The notes under the pieces were generated by a model that saw only the letters and a program-made list of their open reading frames with translations, was not told where the DNA came from and made no database searches. The translations under genes and the position numbers were made by a program. Shown in pieces: positions 8,500 to 15,863 of a stretch of DNA of 64,000 bases. Positions within the stretch are counted from its first letter, which is position 1; every line of letters starts with the position of its first letter. This DNA is from Bradyrhizobium sp. BR 10289 (lineage in GTDB: Bacteria > Pseudomonadota > Alphaproteobacteria > Rhizobiales > Xanthobacteraceae): assembly GCF_019455385.1 (NCBI RefSeq), contig NZ_JACOFR010000005.1, forward strand, positions 124,001 through 188,000, in the 5' to 3' direction.

Positions 8500-8554
8500 T
8501 GGTGCTGCCAGACAGGATTGAACTGTCGACCTCTCCATTACCAATGGAGTGCTC
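8500..8554 (-). pseudogene. 3' remnant of a tRNA-Thr(GGT) gene, probable attachment site
   Basis: On the minus strand this segment holds the 3' arm of a D stem (GAGC) and a perfect anticodon arm CTCCATTGGTAATGGAG with anticodon GGT. A five-base variable loop, a perfect T arm GACAGTTCAATCCTGTC, the 3' acceptor strand TGGCAGC and ACCA with the encoded CCA follow. The expected 5' acceptor strand GCTGCCA and the 5' arm of the D stem are absent from the adjoining bases. This is the pattern left when an element integrates into a tRNA gene and duplicates its 3' end. The missing side faces rightward, so the element should lie at higher coordinates. Confidence 0.75.
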
Positions 8555-8678
8555 CACCCGTTTGGCGTGGTCTCGCGCCGCGCAGGTCGAAAGCTGACCA
8601 CCAAATGACCCTGTTTATCGTATACGCTTTCATGGATATGGACATCGGAGCCGAGCTTGTTCGTCTTAGAAAGGATAG

Positions 8679-9020
8679 ACCGGCGAGGAGGTCGAAAACG
8701 AGGACATCGTCAAGGGCTACAAGGTTGATACGGATACGTTCATCGAGGTGACCAAGCTCATCCATCAAAAGCGCGCCGGTAAACCTATCACCGCGAAAGC
8801 GCGTCCTCGCGGTGAGAACGTCGTGGACCTGATGGACGCGCTACGCAAGAGCGTCGGACGAGAGACAACGGGGCCGAGAGAGGCACCGAAGAAGACAGCC
8901 AAGAAGCCGCGCAAGGCGGCGGGCGGGCAGAAGGAAATGTTGATGCCGATCACCGGTAAGGCGGCAAAGGAGGGCGCGGCGAAAAAGCCGGTTGCCAAAC
9001 CGCAGCGGAAGTCCGTCTAG
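8679..9020 (+). pseudogene. ku: Internally deleted ku gene (NHEJ DNA-end-binding protein)
   Basis: The frame reads TGEEVENEDIVKGYKVDTDT then FIEVTK, which is the N-terminal region of bacterial Ku. It jumps in frame to LIHQKRAGKPITAKARPRGE, NVVDLMDALRKSV and a Lys/Ala-rich tail typical of the rhizobial Ku C-terminus. The central beta-barrel is missing (roughly 150 residues, judged from the family), and a TAG at 8676 lies just upstream. Ku normally binds broken ends and recruits LigD, so this remnant cannot form the ring. The last 90 codons remain open from an ATG at 8748 and might be called as a gene. Confidence 0.75.
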
Positions 9021-9103
9021 GTTCTTTCGTTCCGGGCGTCCCGCGTGTCGAGGAATGGCTGCGGCGCGGCAAGACGGGAGTCTCGACCAGCTTCGCTCCA
9101 TCC

Positions 9104-9946
9104 GTGCTGATGGCGTCCTTCATCACCTGGATGTCGTTGCTGCTGATCGGCTTCGGCCTGATCGTTCATGGCCTAGGGGACTGGTTCTCGCCGCCCGCCG
9201 ACAGTTTCGAACAGGCCGCCTTCATCGCGGGCAGTGCGCTCGCTACTGTCGGCCTGTCTGGCATCGAGGCGAACGGGCCGGCGCACTGGGTACTGGTCGC
9301 GGCGAGAATTTGCGGTCTGGCGGTGCTCACCATGGCGGTGACGTACCTGATCGAGGTGCAGGAGGGAGTTTCCCGGCGTGATCGCGGTGTGCTCAAGATA
9401 ACGACCACCACCTCCGGTCACCCGCCCTCGGCGATCGGGATGTTGGAGCGCTATGCCGATCTCGACGCGTCCGAGGAAATGCGCCGAGCCCTGTACGATG
9501 GCCGGGACTGGTGCGCCTCCATGCTACAAAGCCATGCTTCGCACCCTTCTTTGATCTACTTCCGGTCAGTCGGCACGGGCGCCGGCTGGCCGGGTGCGCT
9601 TGGCACCCTCATGGACCTCGCCCTGATCCTCGAACTTCTGATCGACGATCCGAAGAGCCGGGCCGCCGCCCTCCTGCTGCGCGACGAGGGATTGCGTCTG
9701 GTCCGCGATATCGCTGGGCTGATCGGCCTTGAGCCAAGAAGCGCCCGACCGACGACGTCCGAGGTCGATGCTGTCTGCAGACGACTTTCTGCGGCTGGGT
9801 ACAGGCTCAAGTCGGATCCCGACCTTCGAGCCTTCGCGGCGAGGCGAGCGGAGCACGCCTGCTGCATCGACGCGATCGCCGCCCATCTCGGCACGCCGGC
9901 GGCGCCGCTTCTGCCCGGTCCCGCGCGCATCGCAAGCAAAGATTAA
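9104..9946 (+). CDS. Ion-channel-like membrane protein, probably N-terminally truncated
   Basis: The frame has a hydrophobic segment at about residues 6-26 (FITWMSLLLIGFGLIVHGLG), a re-entrant-like loop QAAFIAGSALATVGLSGIEA and a second membrane helix ICGLAVLTMAVTYLIEVQ. About 190 helical cytoplasmic residues follow. That order is the pore module of two-TM ion-channel-like proteins of rhizobia, which usually have two more helices upstream. The frame is open upstream without a stop into the ku relic, so the natural N-terminus seems to have been lost at the ku junction. GTG 9104 and ATG 9110 are the available starts. Whether it is made is uncertain. Confidence 0.5.
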   Translation: MLMASFITWMSLLLIGFGLIVHGLGDWFSPPADSFEQAAFIAGSALATVGLSGIEANGPAHWVLVAARICGLAVLTMAVTYLIEVQEGVSRRDRGVLKITTTTSGHPPSAIGMLERYADLDASEEMRRALYDGRDWCASMLQSHASHPSLIYFRSVGTGAGWPGALGTLMDLALILELLIDDPKSRAAALLLRDEGLRLVRDIAGLIGLEPRSARPTTSEVDAVCRRLSAAGYRLKSDPDLRAFAARRAEHACCIDAIAAHLGTPAAPLLPGPARIASKD

Positions 9947-10010
9947 CATGTATGAATCCCAAAGCTTGACAAACCGGGATAAGATGGGACTTTCCCGGAT
10001 GGGGGCACCC

Positions 10011-10211
10011 ATGTTCGACACGGCAACTACCGCGCTTTTGCGCGCGGTCCTCGATGAAGTCTGTGCTCGCGTCTCGCAGCGTGAGATCAGTGCTCGTACC
10101 CACGTGGCCTCGAAGATCCTGGAGGCTGCGACCGGAGGCGAGGTCTCTCCCGAGGGCCTAAGGCTGGTGGGTCGCGATGCGCTCTCGCAGGCGCCAACGA
10201 TGTGGCGTTGA
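10011..10211 (+). CDS. Conserved small Bradyrhizobium protein, 66 aa
   Basis: Starts at ATG 10011 and ends at TGA 10209-10211. The 66 residues open with MFDTATTALLRAVLDEVCAR and end in ALSQAPTMWR, a pattern I recognise from many small Bradyrhizobium proteins of unknown role. It is predicted to be helical and soluble, without a metal or enzyme motif. It is followed 16 bases later by the frameshifted gene at 10228, suggesting a two-gene unit. A longer frame that starts at 9729 and runs through it is an artefact. Confidence 0.65.
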   Translation: MFDTATTALLRAVLDEVCARVSQREISARTHVASKILEAATGGEVSPEGLRLVGRDALSQAPTMWR

Positions 10212-10227
10212 TCCGGAGGGTGGGGGC

Positions 10228-10648
10228 GTGAACTTCCAGGTCACAGTCCTCAAGATCCTGGCGGCATACCCGGATGGGTTTGCCGTGATGGAGGACCTTA
10301 AGCGCGACATGGCCATCCTGGCGACCAGCGGACGAGATTGGGCCGAGCGGACCAAGCGTCTTGCGTCGCGGGTGCCGGACCTCGACATCTGGTCTCAAGG
10401 GCTGGTCGAACGCATAAGCGGGGGATGGAGACTGACTTCCAAAAGGACGGGAGGTGCTCGAGTTCATGGAAGCCCGGCTCTCGCCGGAGCCAATCCAGGC
10501 AGTTGCGGTCAGCGAGACTACCCTGCCGGTTGTCGAACAAGCGCCGGTTCCTCCGCTGCGGCAGCCTGCGGACCGAGCTAAGCGGCGGCACGAACGCCGA
10601 GAACGCCGCCGTGAGGCGCGCGAAAGAGCCAGGGCAAACGCCTCCTAG
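10228..10648 (+). pseudogene. Conserved hypothetical gene with a single-base frameshift in an A-run
   Basis: The gene starts at GTG 10228 with a GGAGGG purine run upstream. It reads MNFQVTVLKILAAYPDGFAV, MEDLKRDMAILATSGRDWAE and on to SGGWRLTSK at about 10443. There the frame shifts within CCAAAAGG. Removing one A continues as GREVLEFMEARLSPEP to the Arg-rich tail ending at 10648. The join GWRLT(S/A)KGREVLEFM is what I expect for this rhizobial family (a winged-helix-like domain of about 75 residues plus a basic tail). It is a recent frameshift, a sequencing error in a homopolymer, or a recoding site. Confidence 0.65.
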
Positions 10649-10916
10649 TCAAAGAAAAAGCCGCCAGTGAAGCTGGGCAGCTTGATAGTCCCGGACGGTT
10701 GATCGCCTCCGTGTCTCGCCTCGTTCGCAAACGTTCGGCATCAGATTCGGGGCTTTTGAACCAACAAAATCAACGTAGTTACTCCTTGGTTTCCACGCTG
10801 GTCACCGGTGCGGTGAGGGGCGCCATCAGTATGCGACCGACTATCTTAACGCAGCTCTTAGTCTTTTCTGATCAACTCCGCTGATAAACCACGCTCATCC
10901 AAGTAGGATAGCTACC
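10649..10916. other. Intergenic region upstream of the GGDEF/EAL gene
   Basis: This region carries the promoter of the following gene. An AGGAT about ten bases before GTG 10917 is the likely ribosome site. No gene or strong fold is visible. Confidence 0.35.
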
Positions 10917-12818
10917 GTGCAGCGTCAGATGGAGGGACGATTGCCTCGCCCGAGCGGCAATCGAAGGCGGCTCGCGCAACTTCTGTCGGCGCTTCGTTAC
11001 GACCTGTCCTGGCGATTTGCCCGTCCGGGCGCGTTCAGGCAACGGTTTGAACAGGCGATTGCGAACCTGCCGCAGGGCATCTGCCTTTATGACTCTGACG
11101 ACCGGCTACAACTTGTCAACGAACAGTTCTGCCGAATCTATAACCAGCCCATGCATCGACTGCGCACTGGTATGAGACTCTACGACGTGCTCGCCGACAG
11201 CTGCGCGCTGGGCAACTATCCAGGCCGCAGCGTGGACGAGATCTATTCAGCACGCAAGGAGTTCATAGATCGACGAGAAAAAGGGATATTTCTCCAGGAG
11301 CTCGGCGATGGCAGGCAAATCGCGATACATCATCAGCCCCTTCAAGACGGCGGCTGGGTTTGCACCTACGAGGACATCACCGAGCGACGAAAAGCAGAAG
11401 CTAAGGTCGAGTTTCTGGCGCACCACGACAGCCTGACCGAGCTCCCAAATCGGCGACTGTTCACCGAACGGCTCGATCATGCGATCGCGCACTCGAGCGC
11501 TAGCAAACCATGTGCTTTACTTTGCCTCGACCTAGATGGTTTCAAGGATGTGAACGACCGGCTAGGACACGCTGCGGGAGACATCCTCCTGAAGAATGTC
11601 TCGATGCGCCTCAAGGATAGCATCCAAACAGGCGATACGTGTGCACGGCTTGGCGGCGACGAATTCGCAGTCCTGCTTCCTGGCTCATCGGCGGGCGAAG
11701 CCGTGAACGTTGCGTATGAATTGGCAAGGTTGCTTCGCCAACCGTATTTTCTCGGCGCTTTCGGAACTGCAGATGTGGCCGTGAGTATCGGCATCGCGAT
11801 CCTACCGGATCATGCTCAGAGTCCGGAGGAATTGATGTTGAGAGCTGATCAGGCCCTCTACAGGTCAAAGAATGCGCGGCTCGGCCTTCCGGTCGTCTTC
11901 GAAAAGAAATGGGCTGTGTCACCCGCGGACGTCAGGCCAAGGCGTTCCTCGGAAGGCGGAGGCACTCGCTACGGATATTCGTCACTCGCTTCCGATCTTG
12001 CTCTCGCGCTTCAACGCGGCCGCGAGTTATACCTGAACTATCAGCCGATCTACGATGCCCGGAACGGTCATCCGGTCGCTGTTGAAGCGCTCGCGCGATG
12101 GAATAGCCCAGATCGCGGCCACGTTTCGCCACTTGAATTCGTCAAAGTTGCCGAGGAGAACGGGCTGATCGATGGGTTGTTGGAATGGGCCCTAGCGACA
12201 GCGTGCCGGGAAGCCTCCAACTGGGATAGTGAGTTGAAGCTCAGCATCAACCTGTCGCCACTGAATCTCGATTCTCCTCTGTTGATCGAGATGATCGAAC
12301 GTGTGCTGGCGGATACAGGCTTTCCAGCGCAGCGGTTGATCGTTGAGCTTACTGAAGAGACCGCACTTGAACACTCACCAGACAGGCTGGAGCGCTTGCG
12401 GAACTTGTCCATTCTCGGAGTTGAAATCTGGCTTGACGATTTTGGTTCTGGGTTTGCCAATTTTGAATACCTTCAATATTTGCGGTGTGACGTTCTCAAA
12501 ATCGCTCGGAGTTTTCTCGCCGGGTACGAGAAGCGGGAACCGTTGCTGCGCGGAATGATCGGGCTCGCTCACGCGTGCGGATTGAAGGTCGTGGTCGAGG
12601 GCGTCGAAACTGAAGAGCATCACAACCTACTGTGGGGTCTCGGCTGCGATTTATTGCAGGGGTACTGGCTGGCGAAACCTCTGGGAGCAGGTGAACTTCA
12701 TGCGGCACTCCGGCCAATTCTCCCGCCATATCACGAAAGCCGCTCGATCATTCCGGACGCCAATGATGATCGGACTCGAGGACGGCTTCCTAAGAGACGA
12801 GTTGATAACCGCCCGTAA
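10917..12818 (+). CDS. PAS-GGDEF-EAL cyclic-di-GMP protein
   Basis: The 633-aa cytoplasmic protein has a PAS-like domain at about residues 43-160 (FEQAIANLPQGICLYDSDDR), a GGDEF domain at about 165-330 and an EAL domain at about 365-610. The diguanylate cyclase signature GGDEF is intact in ARLGGDEFAVLL. The position of the RxxD inhibitory site reads QTGD, so product inhibition at the I-site is probably lost. In the EAL domain VEALARW, SINLSP, ELTEE, DDFGSG, VLKIA, VEGVET and QGYWLAKP are all present, so phosphodiesterase residues look intact. It probably senses through the PAS domain and makes or degrades cyclic-di-GMP. No membrane segment. Start GTG 10917; ATG 10929 is possible. Confidence 0.9.
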   Translation: MQRQMEGRLPRPSGNRRRLAQLLSALRYDLSWRFARPGAFRQRFEQAIANLPQGICLYDSDDRLQLVNEQFCRIYNQPMHRLRTGMRLYDVLADSCALGNYPGRSVDEIYSARKEFIDRREKGIFLQELGDGRQIAIHHQPLQDGGWVCTYEDITERRKAEAKVEFLAHHDSLTELPNRRLFTERLDHAIAHSSASKPCALLCLDLDGFKDVNDRLGHAAGDILLKNVSMRLKDSIQTGDTCARLGGDEFAVLLPGSSAGEAVNVAYELARLLRQPYFLGAFGTADVAVSIGIAILPDHAQSPEELMLRADQALYRSKNARLGLPVVFEKKWAVSPADVRPRRSSEGGGTRYGYSSLASDLALALQRGRELYLNYQPIYDARNGHPVAVEALARWNSPDRGHVSPLEFVKVAEENGLIDGLLEWALATACREASNWDSELKLSINLSPLNLDSPLLIEMIERVLADTGFPAQRLIVELTEETALEHSPDRLERLRNLSILGVEIWLDDFGSGFANFEYLQYLRCDVLKIARSFLAGYEKREPLLRGMIGLAHACGLKVVVEGVETEEHHNLLWGLGCDLLQGYWLAKPLGAGELHAALRPILPPYHESRSIIPDANDDRTRGRLPKRRVDNRP

Positions 12819-12934
12819 GCCTCCTGGGGCTTTCAGTTGCCGACAAATTCTCCTCCGACCATGGCGCTTAGCACGATGTCGGCGAGGCGCCACAGCGCCC
12901 GCCACATGACTGTTCCGGAACCGCCGAATCCTTG

Positions 12935-13105
12935 TTGCGTTGCCTGAACTCGGACGAAAGAAGGACCGCGCGGGTGGCAGGCGGGCAGGACTACGAAGTG
13001 CGGTACGAGGCGAAGAAGACTGGAAAGGCGGCGACGGCGGTGAAAAAGGCTGTCAAAAAGGTCGGCAGCGCACGCAAGCGTGTGGAGAAACGGCTAGGCC
13101 GCTGA
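12935..13105 (+). CDS. Small basic DUF3606-like protein
   Basis: The frame ending at TGA 13103-13105 reads GGQDYEVRYEAKKTGKAATA and then VKKAVKKVGSARKRVEKRLG. The DYEVRY start followed by a Lys-rich helix pair is the pattern of the short DUF3606 proteins of rhizobia. No ATG is available. TTG 12935 is the nearest start, and a CTG at 12944-12946 sits where homologues might have ATG, so the start codon may have mutated. It may therefore be untranslated. Role unknown. Confidence 0.45.
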   Translation: MRCLNSDERRTARVAGGQDYEVRYEAKKTGKAATAVKKAVKKVGSARKRVEKRLGR

Positions 13106-13130
13106 GTAGGAGACGGGCTGGCGTCGCTGT

Positions 13131-13409
13131 TTAGCGTCGGTCCTCCTCGTCAGGGGCGCATTCTGGGCAGCTATCACCAATCGAGTCCAGCACGTCGCGG
13201 ACCGCGGCCTCCGCTGCTTGAGGGGAGACGTCTGCTGGCGGGTCCTGACGGGCGATATCGAAGGCGCGCTCTCGAGCATGGGGATCGGCGCGGTCTTGCA
13301 TCCAACCGTGCTCCTCGCACTCGCGGATGGCGCCTGCTTCGTTCAGGACGTTGATCGCCCATCCGCGCAGGGTGCGGATGGCCAGCCGTCTCCGCTTGGT
13401 CATCAGCAT
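13131..13409 (-). CDS. Conserved hypothetical protein, 92 aa
   Basis: I place the start at ATG 13409 (or 13403), where the protein-like pattern begins with MLMTKRRRLAIRTLRGWAIN. It continues as VLNEAGAIRECEEHGWMQDR and ADPHARERAFDIARQDPPAD, and ends with a CPEC pair in SIGDSCPECAPDEEDRR. The longer frame to 13586 adds low-quality sequence. The family is common in Bradyrhizobium and unnamed. The two Cys near the C-terminus might bind a metal, which is inference. Confidence 0.6.
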   Translation of the reverse strand: MLMTKRRRLAIRTLRGWAINVLNEAGAIRECEEHGWMQDRADPHARERAFDIARQDPPADVSPQAAEAAVRDVLDSIGDSCPECAPDEEDRR

Positions 13410-13620
13410 CGAAAGGTTCTTCCACGCTGAGACGAATCGTTTGGTCGCGTAGACGTTCACCGTCTCTAACACACGACTGGGATTCGGGATCGTGGGATCT
13501 CGTGATTTTTCGAAGGCGGAATATTCAGCTTGGCGAGGTGCTAGGGTGGGCAAGAACGAACTGAAGAAACCGCCTTTTCGATACATCAGAGGTCCGAACT
13601 CAGGTGGTCGCTCCTTGTCC

Positions 13621-13706
13621 GTTTTGCGCGTGCGGCTGTCGCCGCACCGGGCTCTCGTGAACCGAGCCGCGCAGCGTCTCGGCCTTGCGGCTTCGATCCC
13701 TCGCGC
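13621..13706. repeat. Long direct repeat A, copy 1
   Basis: The segment 13641-13706 is nearly identical to 14416-14481 over 66 bases, with one C/T difference. Similarity extends left through a GTTTTG/GCGCGTGCGG stretch to about 13621 and 14397. It contains CTCTCGTGAACCGAG. No gene lies in it. Confidence 0.75.
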
Positions 13707-13901
13707 ACGAGCAGATCACGCCCTCGCAGGGCAGAAATGAAAAACCGGACCTTTATGCAGCAGCCACCTGCACAAAGGTCCGGCCTTATCTAGCGTGCCG
13801 CGACACCGAACGGCTGCAAAGGACGCTTCATATCCTTTGGGAGGTCTCGCTTTTCGTCCGGGTTGCGACCCGGAGGCGGCAATAATCTGTAGCCGATACG
13901 A

Positions 13902-13988
13902 CTACTTCTTTTTCTTTGAAGTCTTCTTTGCCACCTTCTTGGTAGCTGCCTTCGCGGTCTTCTTTGCCTTCTTCGCTTTCTTGGCCAT
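13902..13988 (-). CDS. Lysine-rich 28-aa protein, histone H1-like
   Basis: From ATG 13988 the frame encodes 28 residues beginning MAKKAKKAKKTAKAATKK and ending in KKTSKKKK before TAG. More than half the residues are Lys and the rest are mostly Ala, like the C-terminal tails of bacterial histone H1-like (Hc1/AlgP) proteins. An AGAGG ribosome site lies six bases before the ATG. Codon use alternates AAG and AAA rather than simple repeats, which supports real coding. It may bind DNA without sequence specificity. It is shorter than most annotated relatives, so it could be a decayed remnant. Confidence 0.55.
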   Translation of the reverse strand: MAKKAKKAKKTAKAATKKVAKKTSKKKK

Positions 13989-14162
13989 GTCGTCCTCTGT
14001 AAGAATTGGCTCTCAGTGAACATACCCACGCCGTGCATAGACATGCGCACGAGTGAGACGTTATCACAAAAGCAAAATTGATACCAAGGCAACGTGAATC
14101 CGCATTGGGTCGCTCGCCGGAGGCACTCGCTCTCGGGTCCCGCCGTCATTGCATTCCGGCGT

Positions 14163-14276
14163 CGCTATCACTGCCCCGAGCTCGGGTGCCTTTTTAACCG
14201 GTCTCGCGACTGCACTCGGTCCCGGGTCCCGCCGCTACGCGTCGGCGCTATGCTGACCCTCCTGCGGGTGCCTCTT
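14163..14276. repeat. Direct repeat B, copy 1 (about 110 bp, imperfect)
   Basis: The order CGCTATCACTGCCCC, AACCGGTCTCG, CTGCACTCGG, CGCTATGCT and GGGTGCC recurs with the same spacing at 14539-14652. It lies between repeat A copies, in the untranslated region before ardC. Confidence 0.65.
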
Positions 14277-14396
14277 CCGCGTCCGCGAGTGGTCTTCGCT
14301 GTCGCTCCGCCCACAGGCCTCTCTTCCATAATTGTGAGACTCTGTGAAAATGTCGGACGGTTCTCGTATTCATTGCCTGCATCACGTTCGCTCAGG

Positions 14397-14481
14397 TTTT
14401 GGCGCGTGCGGGGAGGGCCGCACCGGGCTCTCGTGAACCGAGCCGCGCAGCGTCTCGGCCTTGCGGCTTTGATCCCTCGCG
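14397..14481. repeat. Long direct repeat A, copy 2
   Basis: This is the second copy of the 66-base repeat at 13641-13706, in the same orientation and about 775 bases away. It alternates with the B repeats, so an A/B unit seems to be reiterated ahead of the ICE maintenance genes. Confidence 0.75.
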
Positions 14482-14538
14482 CTAGAGCTTTGGTGCTCCT
14501 CGCCGGGGGCACTCGGGAAAGGGGCTCGCCTGCGGCGA

Positions 14539-14652
14539 TCGCTATCACTGCCCCACTCCCGGGCGCCGCTATTGAACCGGTCTCGTCGCTGCACTCGGAC
14601 CCGCGTGCCCCTTCGGGTCGCTATGCTCACGCTCTCCGGGTGCCATTTTCCG
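14539..14652. repeat. Direct repeat B, copy 2
   Basis: This is the second copy of the unit at 14163-14276. A related short stretch (ACCCTTCGGGTGTCTCGG, then CGATCGCTATCGC) appears near 61985-62035, just before the IS insertion and the relaxase gene. The family may therefore mark two transfer-related sites of the element. Confidence 0.6.
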
Positions 14653-14750
14653 TTGCGGCGATGCGCCCTTGGGCGCACGCCTGATCGCGAATGAGGCCAT
14701 CGGTAGATGGCGCAAGGGCTGAGAGTAAGAGTGCAGGCTGGTTTTTCCGT

Positions 14751-14790
14751 GACGGGTTAGAAGTTGCGAGAGAGGCTCGCGGCGCCCGTC
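14751..14790 (+). promoter_or_regulatory. Nested hairpin in the ardC leader
   Basis: The outer stem GACGGG (14751-14756) pairs with CCCGTC (14785-14790). An inner stem GCGAG (14766-14770) pairs with CTCGC (14776-14780). The structure ends 13 bases before the ATG, next to the ribosome site CGGAGA. The parB-like gene has the same arrangement with a different inner stem. Confidence 0.6.
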
Positions 14791-14803
14791 GCGGAGACCC
14801 GCG

Positions 14804-15766
14804 ATGTCAAACACTACTGCTCGCGCGCGCGCCGGCCAGGACCGGGCAACCCTCTATAACGAAATCACCGACAAGATCATTGCCGAGCTTGAGGCCGGAC
14901 GCGTGCCCTGGGTCCAGCCTTGGGGCACTGCCGCGGCAAGGGCACCCTTGGCGATGCCGAAAAATGCTTCGACCGATCGCTCCTACAGCGGGATCAACGT
15001 CCTTCTGCTTTGGGGAAGCGCGATCGAGCATGGTTACAGCGGTCAAAGCTGGCTCACGTTCCGGCAAGCGCTGTCGCTTGGAGGCCATGTGCGTGAGGGG
15101 GAGCGTGGCACCGCGGTGGTCTACGCCGACCGTTTTGTCCCGCGTGATGAGAAGCGGCGCGCCGCCGAGACTGGCGACGAAGCGCAGGCCATTCCATTTC
15201 TCAAGCGATTCACCGTCTTCAACACTGACCAATGCGCCGGACTCCCCAACGAGATCGCTACCGCGGCTCCGCCATCGCCGCCAGGTCTGATCGAGCCCAC
15301 GGTGGAGGCTTTGATCAAGGCCACCGGGGTCTCCTTTCGGATTGGTGGCGATCGCGCATTCTACGCACCGGCCGAAGACTTCGTGCAGGTCCCGCCGCCG
15401 CAGGCCTATTTCGAACCCATCAACTGGCACCGCACGGCCTTGCATGAACTCGGTCATGCGACTGGGCATCCCTCGCGCCTCAACCGCGACCAGAGCGGAT
15501 CCTACGGTACGAAGAAGTATGCCTTCGAAGAACTGGTCGCCGAGTTGAGTTCCGCGTTCAGCTGCGCGTCGCTCGGGATCGTCCCGACCGTGCGCCATGC
15601 TGACTATATCGGCTCCTGGCTTGAAGTCCTGCGCGAAGACAATCGGGCCATCGTGCGGGCCGCCTCGCAGGCGAGCAAGGCCGCAGACTATTTGCTCGAC
15701 TTCATTCCCAAGTCCGTTGAGCCCGCGTCGCTGGATTCGGCTGTCGCCGATCCCGAGCCGGCGTGA
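14804..15766 (+). CDS. ardC: ArdC-like antirestriction / ssDNA-binding zincin protein
   Basis: The 320-aa product has an N-terminal ArdC domain (about residues 10-135) with YNEITDKIIAELEAGRVPWV, an SGINVLLLW segment and GTAVVYADRF. A zincin-like C-terminal domain with ALHELGHATGH follows; HELGH is the metalloprotease zinc motif and HP at the end supplies a further ligand. ArdC proteins bind single-stranded DNA and protect incoming conjugative DNA from host restriction. It is the first gene of the maintenance block, preceded by a repeat region and a leader hairpin. The length is typical. It is likely expressed early after transfer, by analogy with plasmid ardC genes. Confidence 0.9.
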   Translation: MSNTTARARAGQDRATLYNEITDKIIAELEAGRVPWVQPWGTAAARAPLAMPKNASTDRSYSGINVLLLWGSAIEHGYSGQSWLTFRQALSLGGHVREGERGTAVVYADRFVPRDEKRRAAETGDEAQAIPFLKRFTVFNTDQCAGLPNEIATAAPPSPPGLIEPTVEALIKATGVSFRIGGDRAFYAPAEDFVQVPPPQAYFEPINWHRTALHELGHATGHPSRLNRDQSGSYGTKKYAFEELVAELSSAFSCASLGIVPTVRHADYIGSWLEVLREDNRAIVRAASQASKAADYLLDFIPKSVEPASLDSAVADPEPA

Positions 15767-15808
15767 TGCTCGGCCTCGCGCGAGAGTGAGAGGAGGGAAG
15801 GCTGTTCA

Positions 15809-15851
15809 CGACGGGTTGGAAGCCGAGAGAGAGTCTCACGGCCGCCCGTCG
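15809..15851 (+). promoter_or_regulatory. Nested hairpin in the parB-like gene leader
   Basis: The outer stem CGACGGG (15809-15815) pairs with CCCGTCG (15845-15851). Inside it, GCCG pairs with CGGC and GAGA with TCTC. The ribosome site GGAG follows at once and the ATG is at 15864. The outer stem has the same sequence as in the ardC leader, and the inner stem differs yet still pairs. Confidence 0.6.
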
Positions 15852-15863
15852 TGGAGAGCCGAA

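Noticed and set aside
8500..8600. A complete tRNA-Thr gene
   Set aside because: The 5' acceptor strand and the 5' arm of the D stem are not present in the neighbouring bases, so only the 3' part is real.
9729..10211. A 160-codon frame that includes the 66-aa protein
   Set aside because: Its first 90 codons overlap the channel-like gene in another frame and lack protein character; the conserved part begins at ATG 10011.
15597..15863. N-terminal extension of the parB-like gene
   Set aside because: It overlaps ardC in a different frame; ATG 15864 has a good ribosome site and begins the ParB homology.
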